A DNA stretch of 30,919 bases from DATKSS01 sp035533335 (GTDB lineage: Bacteria; Chloroflexota; Dormibacteria; Dormibacterales; Dormibacteraceae). Under the pieces are notes generated by a model. It was not told the origin of the DNA and ran no database searches. It worked only from the letters and a program-made list of their open reading frames with translations. Below are positions 1 to 7,597 of the stretch, piece by piece. Made by a program: the position numbers and the translations under genes. The stretch covers positions 1-30,919 of the forward strand of contig DATLUC010000073.1 in assembly GCA_035533335.1 (NCBI GenBank), written 5' to 3'. The number at the start of each line of letters is the position of its first letter. Within the stretch, counting starts at the first letter, position 1.

Positions 1-1
1 C

Positions 2-376
2 GCGGAGGTGGTCGGGGTGGTGGTGACGCCTGACACGATCCAGGTCACGTTCGACAGCGACCTCGATCCCGGGACCATCGCGGGCGGAATCGTCGTCCTC
101 GACGCCAAGGGCAAGCAGATCGACACCAGCCAGACCTATTCCAACAAGACGGTGACGATCAGCGGCCTGGCGCTGAAACCTGGCGCCCACTACAGGATCG
201 TCGTCCTCACCACGGTCCGCGACGTCCTGGGTCATAACGTGGCGGCCGAGTACGACCTCGACCTGGTCGGCCCGGTGGCGGTCAACCAAGGGGACGGCAA
301 GACGAGCGGACCGCCGACCACGGGGTCCCCGAGTCCGAGCCCCAGCCCGACTCCCGCGTCGACTCCCGCCGGCTAG
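2..376 (+). CDS. C-terminal part of a secreted or surface protein with an Ig-like (SbsA/Big_5) domain
   Basis: The frame is open to the left edge (codons for Ala-Glu precede the GTG at position 8), so only the C-terminus of a longer gene is present. About 85 residues form a beta-rich repeat with the Big_5/SbsA_Ig pattern: a 'VTFDSDLDPGTI' strand, then 'YRIVVLTTVRDVLG', where the family typically has a 'Y.v.v...v.D..G' strand near its end. After the domain comes a low-complexity tail rich in Pro, Ser and Thr, ending 'SPSPTPASTPAG', typical of cell-wall-spanning or exported linkers. Such domains occur in S-layer and extracellular proteins; the function of the full protein cannot be told from this piece. 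The stop TAG shares the 4-base palindrome CTAG with the stop of the convergent Nudix gene. Confidence 0.7.
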   Translation, partial: AEVVGVVVTPDTIQVTFDSDLDPGTIAGGIVVLDAKGKQIDTSQTYSNKTVTISGLALKPGAHYRIVVLTTVRDVLGHNVAAEYDLDLVGPVAVNQGDGKTSGPPTTGSPSPSPSPTPASTPAG

Positions 377-894
377 AGGATCCTCAACGCGCGCGCCGCG
401 CGCGTGAGCGCCGTCACCGAACCGGAATGGGCGATGCCGCCCTGGAGCGCCGCCTCGAAAGCCTCAGCGAACGGCAGACGCATCACCTCCATGTCCTGCT
501 CGTAGGTCTCCGGGTCGCGCTCGCCCTCGGTGATCCCTTGGGCCATGAACATGTGCGCCGACCCCGTGAGGAAGGCGGCGCCGTGCACCACGCCGAGCGA
601 CGTGTACCGGCTCGCCACCAGTCCCGTCTCCTCCGCCAGCTCCCGCCGCGCGCATTCAAGCGGGTCCTCGTCGCCGTTGAAGGTGCCGGCGGGAACCTCC
701 CAAGAAGATTCGTCCCAGGCGTGACGCCACTGGCGCACGAGCATCGTGTCGCCGTTGTCGAAATACGGAACGATGAAGGCCGAGTCCGGGTTGGCCACGA
801 CGGTGTACACCGCCTCTGCGCCATCGGGAAACCGGATCACGTCCTCGCGCAGCTCAAAAGGCCCGGAGCGGCCCTGGACCGCCGACTTGCCCAC
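373..894 (-). CDS. Nudix hydrolase, ADP-ribose pyrophosphatase-like
   Basis: This 173-residue protein contains a complete Nudix box, G-x5-E-x7-REUxEExGU, running from the Gly of 'GTFNGDEDPLE' through 'RRELAEETGL'. That is the Mg-binding catalytic helix that hydrolyses nucleoside diphosphates linked to another moiety. The length and the pattern 'VPAGTFNGDE' before the box fit the ADP-ribose/NDP-sugar pyrophosphatase group; the actual substrate is inference. The GTG at 894 was chosen because a purine-rich GGAAGG lies 9 nt upstream. The frame stays open much further upstream, but that part is antisense shadow of pycA. It is the last gene of the purine/carboxylase operon, 38 bp after pycA, and its stop overlaps the stop of the surface-protein gene on the other strand. 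Confidence 0.85.
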   Translation of the reverse strand: MGKSAVQGRSGPFELREDVIRFPDGAEAVYTVVANPDSAFIVPYFDNGDTMLVRQWRHAWDESSWEVPAGTFNGDEDPLECARRELAEETGLVASRYTSLGVVHGAAFLTGSAHMFMAQGITEGERDPETYEQDMEVMRLPFAEAFEAALQGGIAHSGSVTALTRAARALRIL

Positions 895-932
895 GACGAA
901 CGGCCTTCCGCCTTCCGGATCACGCAGAGGGG

Positions 933-2387
933 CTATTGCCGCACCACCGCCGCCACCGCGGCCGCCGCCGCCGCGACGTGACGCGGATCCGGGCCGTAGT
1001 CGAAGGGAGAAACATCCGCGGCCAGCTTCCTGGCGCGCTCGACGAGGTCCGGATGGTCCTCGATGAACCGGGTGCTCAGCTTGCCGGCCCGGAAATCCGG
1101 GTTTTCGAGGATGGCCCTGTGGTAGCTGATCGTCGTCGCAGGGCCCACCACCACGAACTCGCCGAGCGCGCGGCTTGCCCGCGCGATCGCCTCCGCGCGG
1201 TCGCCGCCGTGGACGATGAGCTTGGCCACGAGCGAGTCGTAGTTGGGCGGGACGTCCGAGCCCGGTCCGAAACCCGAGTCCACGCGCACGCCTGGGCCGG
1301 CGGGCGCGACCCAGCGCGAGATTCGCTTGGGGTTGGGAAGGAACTTGCGCACTGGGTCCTCCGCGTTGATGCGCATCTCGATCGCATGCCCGGTCCAGGT
1401 CACGTCGTGCTGGGAGAAGCTGAGCTCCATCCCGGCGGCCACGCGAATCTGCTCCTTGACCAGGTCGATGCCGGTGACCGCCTCTGTGATCGGATGCTCC
1501 ACCTGCAGCCTCGCGTTGACCTCCAGGAAGTAGAAGTCGCCTTCGCTGAAGATGAACTCGACAGTGCCCGCGTTGACGTAGCCGGCCGCGGTGGCCGCGC
1601 GGATCGCCGCATCGCCCATGGCGGCGCGAATCTCCGCGGTCAGGACCGGTGAAGGCGTCTCTTCCATGATCTTCTGGTGGCGGCGCTGGATCGAGCATTC
1701 GCGCTCGCCCAAGTGCACGGCGTGGCCGTGGCTGTCGCAGATCACCTGGATCTCGATGTGCCTGGGGTTGCGAACGTAGCGTTCGATGTAGACGGTCGGG
1801 TCGCCGAAAGCGGAGCGCGCCGCCTGCGCGCTGGTTTCGATGGCGGCCGCCAGGTCCGCCTCGGACTCGACGACCTTCATCCCGATGCCGCCACCGCCCC
1901 CCGACGGTTTGACCATCACCGGGAAGCCGATGCGCCGCGCCGCGGTGACGGCGGCGACCGGGTCGACGGCGTCGCTTCCAGGGGTGACCGGCACGCCGTG
2001 GTCGATCGCGAGCTGGCGCGCGGCGAGCTTGGAGCCCAAGGCGCGCATCGCCGATGCGGGTGGACCGATGAACTTGATCCCCGCGGCCTCGCACGCCTCG
2101 GGAAACGCGGGCTTCTCCGAAAGAAAGCCGTATCCCGGATGGATCGCCTCGGCGCCGACCTCGTGCGCCACCTTCACGATGTGATCGAGCTTCAAGTACG
2201 AATCGCTCGCGGCGGCGCCCCCGATGTGGCGCGCTTCGTCGGCGTAGCGGACGTGGATCGCGTTGCGGTCGGCGTCGGAGTAGACGGCAACGGTCGCGAT
2301 CCCCAGCTCGCGGCAGGCGCGCATGACGCGGATCGCGATCTCGCCACGGTTCGCGATGAGGACCTTGTTGAAGAGCTTGCTCTTCAT
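933..2387 (-). CDS. pycA: Biotin carboxylase subunit (pyruvate carboxylase subunit A / AccC-type)
   Basis: The enzyme carboxylates biotin using ATP and bicarbonate. The 484 residues show the biotin carboxylase N-domain ('KVLIANRGEIAIRV', residues 8-21), the ATP-grasp glycine loop 'GGGGGIGM' (163-170), the catalytic-region motifs 'HIEIQV' and 'GERECSIQRRHQK', and 'EVNARLQVEHPITE'. Length is usual for stand-alone biotin carboxylases. Because the gene directly follows a pyruvate/oxaloacetate carboxyltransferase subunit carrying a biotin domain, it most likely forms a split, two-subunit pyruvate carboxylase (PycAB), as known in several bacteria and methanogens; acetyl- or propionyl-CoA carboxylase use cannot be excluded. 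The start ATG has AAGGTGA just upstream. This initiation region is duplicated in tandem (see the repeat at 2378-2429). The C-terminus ends in an Ala-rich stretch. Confidence 0.9.
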   Translation of the reverse strand: MKSKLFNKVLIANRGEIAIRVMRACRELGIATVAVYSDADRNAIHVRYADEARHIGGAAASDSYLKLDHIVKVAHEVGAEAIHPGYGFLSEKPAFPEACEAAGIKFIGPPASAMRALGSKLAARQLAIDHGVPVTPGSDAVDPVAAVTAARRIGFPVMVKPSGGGGGIGMKVVESEADLAAAIETSAQAARSAFGDPTVYIERYVRNPRHIEIQVICDSHGHAVHLGERECSIQRRHQKIMEETPSPVLTAEIRAAMGDAAIRAATAAGYVNAGTVEFIFSEGDFYFLEVNARLQVEHPITEAVTGIDLVKEQIRVAAGMELSFSQHDVTWTGHAIEMRINAEDPVRKFLPNPKRISRWVAPAGPGVRVDSGFGPGSDVPPNYDSLVAKLIVHGGDRAEAIARASRALGEFVVVGPATTISYHRAILENPDFRAGKLSTRFIEDHPDLVERARKLAADVSPFDYGPDPRHVAAAAAAVAAVVRQ

Positions 2388-2429
2388 CCAGTCACCTTGA
2401 AGAACATGCTCTTCATCCAATCAGCTTGA
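2378..2429 (-). repeat. 29-bp tandem duplication of the pycA translation start, creating a 10-codon upstream reading frame
   Basis: The segments 2378-2400 and 2407-2429 match at 21 of 23 positions with a 29-bp offset. Each contains, on the minus strand, a Shine-Dalgarno-like stretch followed by TGGATGAAGAGCA. The copy nearer pycA supplies its real ATG (2387). The upstream copy has an ATG at 2416 in another frame that reads ten codons (M-K-S-M-F-F-K-V-T-G) and stops at 2386-2384. That TGA overlaps the pycA ATG as ATGA, the arrangement expected for translational coupling. The upstream copy's ribosome site (AAGCTGA) is weaker than AAGGTGA. Whether the small frame is translated is unknown. Confidence 0.6.
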
Positions 2430-2441
2430 CGAGCGTGTGCT

Positions 2442-4253
2442 TCACCCGACCGCCAGGAGAGGCTGATTAGGGCTGACCACGTCGCCTTCTTTTACGTACA
2501 CCTGCCTGACGCGCCCCGCGACCGTGGTCACGATGTCGTTCTGCATCTTCATCGCCTCGAGCACTGCCACCACGTCGCCCAGCTTCACCTCGTCCCCGGC
2601 CTTGACGGGGAGCTTCACGATAAGGCCCTGCATGGGGGCGACCACGGTCCCCTCGCCGACCTTCGGCGGCGCAGCAGCGGCGGCTGAGCCGGCAGGCGCC
2701 CCGGCCGAGGACATGACGGTCATCCCGGCCCCGGTGACGCGCACCTTGAAGGTCTCGCCCTCGACCTCGACGTCGAACTCCGCGGTCGAGACCTGCGCCT
2801 GTGGCGCCACCTCGGCGGGGGCCGACTCGGCGGCATCCGCGACCACCGGGTCAGTCTTTGCAGGCTCCCCCGCGGGCTCGGCCTGCTTTCCGCCAGCGCT
2901 CACCTCCGGCGGCGGGCCGCTGAGGTAGTCCTTCAACAGGGCCGGGAACATCAGCTGGATCAGCACCGCGTCGTCGTTGGGTTCGTGACCCTGCTTGCGA
3001 AGCTGCTTGCGCGCGCCGTCCACCTGGGGTTCGAGCAGGTCGGCCGGGCGGATCGTGATGGGCTCCTCGCGGCCGAGCACCAGCCGGCGCAGCTCGTGAT
3101 CGGCCGGGACCGGGGGCCTCCCGTACAGGCCCTGCAGGTAATCCTTCAACTCCTGCGTGACGGTCGAGTAGCGGTCGCCGCCGATCACGTTGTAGACCGC
3201 CTGAGTGGCGATGATCTGGCGGATCGGCGCCACCAGGGGTGGATAGCCGAGCTCTCGGCGCACGCGGTTCGCCTCCTCCATCACCTCCGCCTGGCGCGCG
3301 CCCGCGTTGTGGGCGGCGAGCTGATGAAAGATGTCCTCGAGCATTAGCCCCGGCATGTGATATCGGAGGATGCTGGCGTCAACCCGATCTGCGAACGGGC
3401 TCAGGTGCTCGAGGTGCCGCCGCTTCAGCTCTTCGACGTCGGCCTGGACGTCCCACATCTTGTCCAGGTCGAGCCCCGTGTCGTACTCGCCACCCTCCAG
3501 GGCGGCCACGACGCTCTCCGAGGCGGGCTGCGACGTGCCCCACGCCAGGGGCGACACGGCCACGTCAAGGATCTCCGCCCCGGCTTCGACCGCCGCCATG
3601 TACGCCATCGGCGCCATGCCGCTCGAACAGTGGGAGTGGACGTCGATGGGCACATCCACGACCTGCTTCAGCTCGGTGACGAGCTCCCAGGTCGCCTGGG
3701 GGCTGAGCAGACCGGAGGTGTCCTTGATCACGATCTCGTGGCAGCCCATGTCGACCAGGCCCTTGGCGAGCGAGCACCAGAGCTCGACATTGTGCGCGGG
3801 TGAGATGGCGTAGCTGAGCGCGCCCTGCACCTTCTTCTTGGCCTTGAGCGCCGCGGCGATCGACGCCTCCATGTTGCGCAGGTCGTTCAGAGGATCGAAC
3901 ACACGGAACACGTCGACTCCGCACTTGGCGGCGTGCTTGACGAAGAGCTCGACGACGTCGTCGGCGAAGTTGCGTTGCGAAACGAGATTCTGGCCGCGAA
4001 TCAAAGCCTGGATCGGGGTGTTCGGGGTGACCTTGCGCAGCTTGCGGAGGTAGTCCCACGGATCTTCGCGCCGCCGCAGCTGCGTCTCGAAAGTGGCGCC
4101 GCCGAACGCCTCCATGGCGGCGAAGCCGACGGCGTCCATCTTGGCCGCGATGGGCAGGATCTCCTCGGTGCGCAGGTCGCCGCCGAGCAGCGACTGCTGG
4201 GCGTCGCGAAACGTGGTGTCGATGAGCCTGACGCGCGCCTTCTTCTTCGCCAC
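2442..4253 (-). CDS. pycB: Pyruvate/oxaloacetate carboxyltransferase subunit with biotinyl domain (PycB/OadA)
   Basis: The 603-residue protein transfers the carboxyl group from biotin to pyruvate, or the reverse from oxaloacetate. The N-terminal HMGL-like TIM barrel begins 'VRLIDTTFRDAQQSLLGG' and holds the metal-ligand motif 'HSHCSSGMAP' and the carboxylated-lysine region 'VIKDTSGLL'. A conserved PYC/OadA domain follows, then a Pro/Ala/Glu-rich linker at about 465-500, then a C-terminal biotinyl domain with 'VLEAMKMQND' (biotinylated Lys 569). With pycA downstream it makes the two-subunit pyruvate carboxylase. Sodium-pump decarboxylase partners (OadB) are absent here, which favours anaplerotic carboxylation. 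The GTG start lies 6 bp after purE, with AGGAAG overlapping the purE stop region. Confidence 0.92.
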   Translation of the reverse strand: MAKKKARVRLIDTTFRDAQQSLLGGDLRTEEILPIAAKMDAVGFAAMEAFGGATFETQLRRREDPWDYLRKLRKVTPNTPIQALIRGQNLVSQRNFADDVVELFVKHAAKCGVDVFRVFDPLNDLRNMEASIAAALKAKKKVQGALSYAISPAHNVELWCSLAKGLVDMGCHEIVIKDTSGLLSPQATWELVTELKQVVDVPIDVHSHCSSGMAPMAYMAAVEAGAEILDVAVSPLAWGTSQPASESVVAALEGGEYDTGLDLDKMWDVQADVEELKRRHLEHLSPFADRVDASILRYHMPGLMLEDIFHQLAAHNAGARQAEVMEEANRVRRELGYPPLVAPIRQIIATQAVYNVIGGDRYSTVTQELKDYLQGLYGRPPVPADHELRRLVLGREEPITIRPADLLEPQVDGARKQLRKQGHEPNDDAVLIQLMFPALLKDYLSGPPPEVSAGGKQAEPAGEPAKTDPVVADAAESAPAEVAPQAQVSTAEFDVEVEGETFKVRVTGAGMTVMSSAGAPAGSAAAAAPPKVGEGTVVAPMQGLIVKLPVKAGDEVKLGDVVAVLEAMKMQNDIVTTVAGRVRQVYVKEGDVVSPNQPLLAVG

Positions 4254-4259
4254 TTCTTC

Positions 4260-4718
4260 CTAGCCGGCCAGCGCTGCGCGCTTCTCCGCGTGGCTCTTCT
4301 CGATCCGGCCGTCGCTCAAGCCGATGATTCGGGCCGCCAGCCACGCGGCGTTCTTGGCCCCGGCCTCGCCGATGGCGACGGTGGCGACGGGGATCCCCGC
4401 GGGCATCTGCACAATCGAATAGAGCGAATCGACGCCGCCGAGGTGCTGGGTCGGGACCGGCACCCCGATCACCGGCAGGTCGGTCCATGCGGCCACGACG
4501 CCGGGCAGGTGGGCGGCTCCGCCGGCGGCCGCGATGACAACCTTGAGGCCGCGGCCGCGCGCCGAGCTGGCCCACTCCATCACGCCTTTGGGGTTGCGGT
4601 GGGCCGAGCACACCTTGACCTCGTGCTCGAGACCGAGCTCGTCCAGGACCTTGACGCACGACTCCATCAGCGGCAGGTCGGACTTGGAGCCGAGGATGAC
4701 GCCTACGACTGCGCTCAA
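4260..4718 (-). CDS. purE: N5-carboxyaminoimidazole ribonucleotide mutase
   Basis: PurE converts N5-CAIR to CAIR in de novo purine synthesis. The 152 residues include 'GVILGSKSDLPLME' (phosphate-binding loop), the class I motif 'SAHRNP', 'AGGAAHLPGV', and 'DSLYSIVQMPAGIPVATV'. Class I enzymes normally work with PurK, which is not in this window. The start is a TTG placed directly after the purD stop (TAG then TTG). A strong GGGGAGG sits 8 nt before it, inside the end of purD, so translation is probably coupled to purD. Only 6 bp separate it from pycB. Confidence 0.93.
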   Translation of the reverse strand: MSAVVGVILGSKSDLPLMESCVKVLDELGLEHEVKVCSAHRNPKGVMEWASSARGRGLKVVIAAAGGAAHLPGVVAAWTDLPVIGVPVPTQHLGGVDSLYSIVQMPAGIPVATVAIGEAGAKNAAWLAARIIGLSDGRIEKSHAEKRAALAG

Positions 4719-5990
4719 CTAAACCGCCTCCCCTGCAATATCGGAGCGAAAGAAAGCCCCCTCAAATCGTACCTGCCGGGCACCCGACAACGCCGTGTCG
4801 CGCGCCTGCGCCACCGTGTCGCCCATGGCTACTGAGGTGACCACGCGTCCCCCGTCGGTGACCAGGCCGGTGCCGGGCACGTAGCGGGTCCCGGCATGGA
4901 AGATCAGGACCCCCTTCGGCATCTCGGCCAGGCCGCGGATCTGGAAGCCGGTCTTGACGGCCGCCTCGTCGGGATAGTGGCCCGACGCGACGACCACGCC
5001 GACGCACGGCCTCGGACTCCAGCTCAGGTCCGGGAAGGCGGCGAGGTTGCCCTTGGCCGCCGCCAGCGCCAGTGCGACGAAGTCCGTCTGCAGTCGCGGG
5101 AGCACGACCTGGGCCTCCGGGTCGCCGAAACGGGCGTTGAACTCGAGGGTGCGAATCCCCTTGGGCGTCAGCATCAATCCCGCATAGAGCACGCCGTGGA
5201 ACTCGTCGCCCGAGGCGGCGAGCTCTCGGACCGCCGGACGCAGAACGGAATCCACCACCTCCTGCAGCAGCGCATCGTCCACGCCCAGAGGAGGCGAGTA
5301 GGCTCCCATGCCACCCGTGTTCCCGCCTTCGTCTCCGTCGCGGGCTCGTTTATAGTCGCGCGCCGGCGCCAGCGCGACTACGTCCTTGCCATCGGTCACT
5401 CCGAGCACCGAGAGCTCGGGCCCCTCGAGCCGCTCCTCCACCACGATGGTGGCGCCGCTGCGGCCAAACTGGCCTTCGACCAGCATGGCGTCGATCGCGG
5501 CGTTCGACTCCTCGACCGACGAGCAAACGATCACGCCCTTGCCCCGAGCCAGGCCATCGGCCTTTACCACGACGGCGCCATCGCGCTCGCCGGCCCAGGC
5601 GCGCGCCGGCGCGGGCTGCGTGAAGACCTCGTAGCCGGCCGTGGGGATGCCGGCTCGCTGCATCACGGCCTTGGCGAACGACTTGCTCGACTCGATTCGC
5701 CCCGCGCCCCGGTTCGGGCCGAAGACGTTGAACCCGGCGCTCCTCAGAGCGTCGCCGACGCCCGCTTCCACCGCCGCCTCCGGGCCGAGGACCACGAGCC
5801 CGAGCCTCTCACGCTTGGCGAAGTCGACCAGGCGCACCACGTCCGCGGCGCCGATCGGCACATTGCGCGCCATGCCGCCAGTGCCTCCGTTGCCCGGCGC
5901 GCAGTAAACGCGCTCGACCAGGTCCGACTGCACGCATTTCCAGACCAGCGCGTGCTCGCGCGCCCCGGATCCGATGACGAGGACTTTCAC
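4719..5990 (-). CDS. purD: Phosphoribosylamine-glycine ligase
   Basis: PurD (GARS) joins glycine to 5-phosphoribosylamine with ATP, the second step of purine synthesis. The 423-residue length is typical. Recognised parts are the N-domain opening 'MKVLVIGSGAREHALVW', 'YCAPGNGGTGGMARNV', 'VVKADGLARGKGVIV' in the ATP-grasp fold, 'GNTGGMGAYSPP', and 'LEFNARFGDPEAQV' at the metal site. The start is GTG, 13 bp after the guaA stop; no convincing Shine-Dalgarno is visible there, so re-initiation after guaA is plausible. It is the middle gene of the operon and abuts purE with no gap. Confidence 0.95.
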   Translation of the reverse strand: MKVLVIGSGAREHALVWKCVQSDLVERVYCAPGNGGTGGMARNVPIGAADVVRLVDFAKRERLGLVVLGPEAAVEAGVGDALRSAGFNVFGPNRGAGRIESSKSFAKAVMQRAGIPTAGYEVFTQPAPARAWAGERDGAVVVKADGLARGKGVIVCSSVEESNAAIDAMLVEGQFGRSGATIVVEERLEGPELSVLGVTDGKDVVALAPARDYKRARDGDEGGNTGGMGAYSPPLGVDDALLQEVVDSVLRPAVRELAASGDEFHGVLYAGLMLTPKGIRTLEFNARFGDPEAQVVLPRLQTDFVALALAAAKGNLAAFPDLSWSPRPCVGVVVASGHYPDEAAVKTGFQIRGLAEMPKGVLIFHAGTRYVPGTGLVTDGGRVVTSVAMGDTVAQARDTALSGARQVRFEGAFFRSDIAGEAV

Positions 5991-6003
5991 CTGGCGATGA
6001 GCG

Positions 6004-7557
6004 CTATTCCCACTCGATGGTGCCGGGCGGCTTGGACGTGATGTCGAACACCACCCGGTTAACGCCCTTAACCTCGTTGACGATCCGGTTGCTGATGCGA
6101 GCGAGCACTTCGTAAGGCACCCGCGCCCAGTCCGCCGTCATGGCGTCCTCGCTCGTCACGACCCGCACCGCGACCACGTTGGCGTACGTCCGAAAATCGC
6201 CCATCACACCCACAGTCTCGAGCGGCGTGAGGACCGCGAATGACTGCCATACCTTGCGGTAGAGGCCGTTGTTCTTGATCTCGTCGACGACCACCCAGTC
6301 GGCGTTCCGCAGGATCTCCAGGCGCTCCGCCGTCACCTCGCCGAGGCAGCGGATCGAAAGCCCTGGTCCCGGGAAGGGTTGGCGGTACACCATCTCCTCC
6401 GGCATGCCGAGCTCGATGCCGACCGCTCGGACCTCGTCCTTGAAGAGATAGCGAAGAGGCTCGATGAGCTGAAAGCGCAGGCCTGGTGGCAGGCCGCCGA
6501 CGTTGTGGTGGGTCTTGATCTTGACCGCGGTCGAAGACACGTCAGGTGCGGTCGACTCGATGACGTCGGGGTAAAGAGTGCCCTGGGCGAGGAAGTCGAT
6601 GTGGCCGAGGCTCGTCGCCTCCGTCTCGAAGACGGTGATGAACTCGCGGCCGACGATGCGCCTTTTCTGCTCCGGGTCGATGACGCCGCTCAACGCCTGG
6701 AGGAAGCGGTCAGTGGCGTCGACGTATCGAATGTCCATATCGAGGTTGCCGTGCATCACGGCAAGCACGCGCTCAGGCTCCTCCTTGCGCAGGAGACCGT
6801 TGTTCACGAACACGCACGTGAGCTGGTCGCCCACCGCTCGGTGCACCAGCGTCGCGGCCACCGCCGAGTCGACGCCCCCAGAGAGGGCGCAGATGACGCG
6901 GCCGTCCCCGACGTGGGCCCGGATGCTCTCGGTGGCCTCGGCGATGAACGATCCCGCCGTCCACGACGGAGTGCACCCGCAGACCCCATACAGGAAGTTG
7001 CGCAGCACCTCGCGGCCACCCGGCGTGTGCACGACCTCGGGATGGAACTGGATTCCGTAGATGCCCTGGTCGTTGGTGAATGCGGCCACGGGCGAGTTGC
7101 CGCTGGAGGCGAGTGAGTGGAACCCGGGTGGAAGCTCGCTCACGTGGTCGCCGTGGCTCATCCACACGGGCATCTCGCCGCTGAGCCCGCGGAACAGTCC
7201 GGCCTGGTCGCGGACGGAGAGCAGGGCCGGGCCGTATTCGCGCGCATGGCCGGGATCGACCTTGCCACCCAGGTGATGAGCGATGAGCTGCATGCCGTAA
7301 CAGATGCCGAGCACCGGGATGCCCGCGCGCAGCGCTTCGGGATCGACCTGCGGGGCGCCGGGTTCGTAGACGCTGGCCGGACCGCCGCTGAGGATCAGTC
7401 CGGCCGGGTGGCGCTCCTTCAGCTCGGACCAGGGCGTGGTGCCGGGGACCAGCTCGCAGTACACGTTGGCCTCGCGCACGCGTCGCGCGATCAGCTGGCT
7501 GAACTGCGACCCGTAGTCGAGTACCAGGATGGTCTGCTGCCGTGTGCCGCCCTTCAC
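6004..7557 (-). CDS. guaA: GMP synthase (glutamine-hydrolysing)
   Basis: GuaA converts XMP to GMP using glutamine and ATP. The 517 residues begin with a class I amidotransferase domain: 'VLDYGSQFSQLIARRVRE', nucleophile Cys in 'GICYGMQL', and the His-Glu pair in 'GIQFHPEV'. The ATP-pyrophosphatase domain follows with the P-loop 'ALSGGVDSAV', and the dimerisation domain ends in the family signature 'KPPGTIEWE'. The GTG start is used for lack of an alternative. An AGGAG lies immediately next to it, closer than usual, so the exact start is uncertain by a few codons. It follows guaB3 by 40 bp; together they convert IMP to GMP. Confidence 0.96.
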   Translation of the reverse strand: MKGGTRQQTILVLDYGSQFSQLIARRVREANVYCELVPGTTPWSELKERHPAGLILSGGPASVYEPGAPQVDPEALRAGIPVLGICYGMQLIAHHLGGKVDPGHAREYGPALLSVRDQAGLFRGLSGEMPVWMSHGDHVSELPPGFHSLASSGNSPVAAFTNDQGIYGIQFHPEVVHTPGGREVLRNFLYGVCGCTPSWTAGSFIAEATESIRAHVGDGRVICALSGGVDSAVAATLVHRAVGDQLTCVFVNNGLLRKEEPERVLAVMHGNLDMDIRYVDATDRFLQALSGVIDPEQKRRIVGREFITVFETEATSLGHIDFLAQGTLYPDVIESTAPDVSSTAVKIKTHHNVGGLPPGLRFQLIEPLRYLFKDEVRAVGIELGMPEEMVYRQPFPGPGLSIRCLGEVTAERLEILRNADWVVVDEIKNNGLYRKVWQSFAVLTPLETVGVMGDFRTYANVVAVRVVTSEDAMTADWARVPYEVLARISNRIVNEVKGVNRVVFDITSKPPGTIEWE

Positions 7558-7597
7558 CTCCTCGCGACTTCGGGCAGCCGCAGCAGACCGGCTCAGC

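Noticed and set aside
373..2094. A 573-codon open frame that joins the Nudix gene to a long N-terminal extension
   Set aside because: The extension is antisense/alternate-frame shadow of pycA, Arg/Gly/Ala-rich without any domain; the Nudix gene has its own GTG and ribosome site at 894.
1677..2429. A 250-codon plus-strand frame opposite pycA
   Set aside because: It is antisense to a well-conserved biotin carboxylase, with no motif and no ribosome site.
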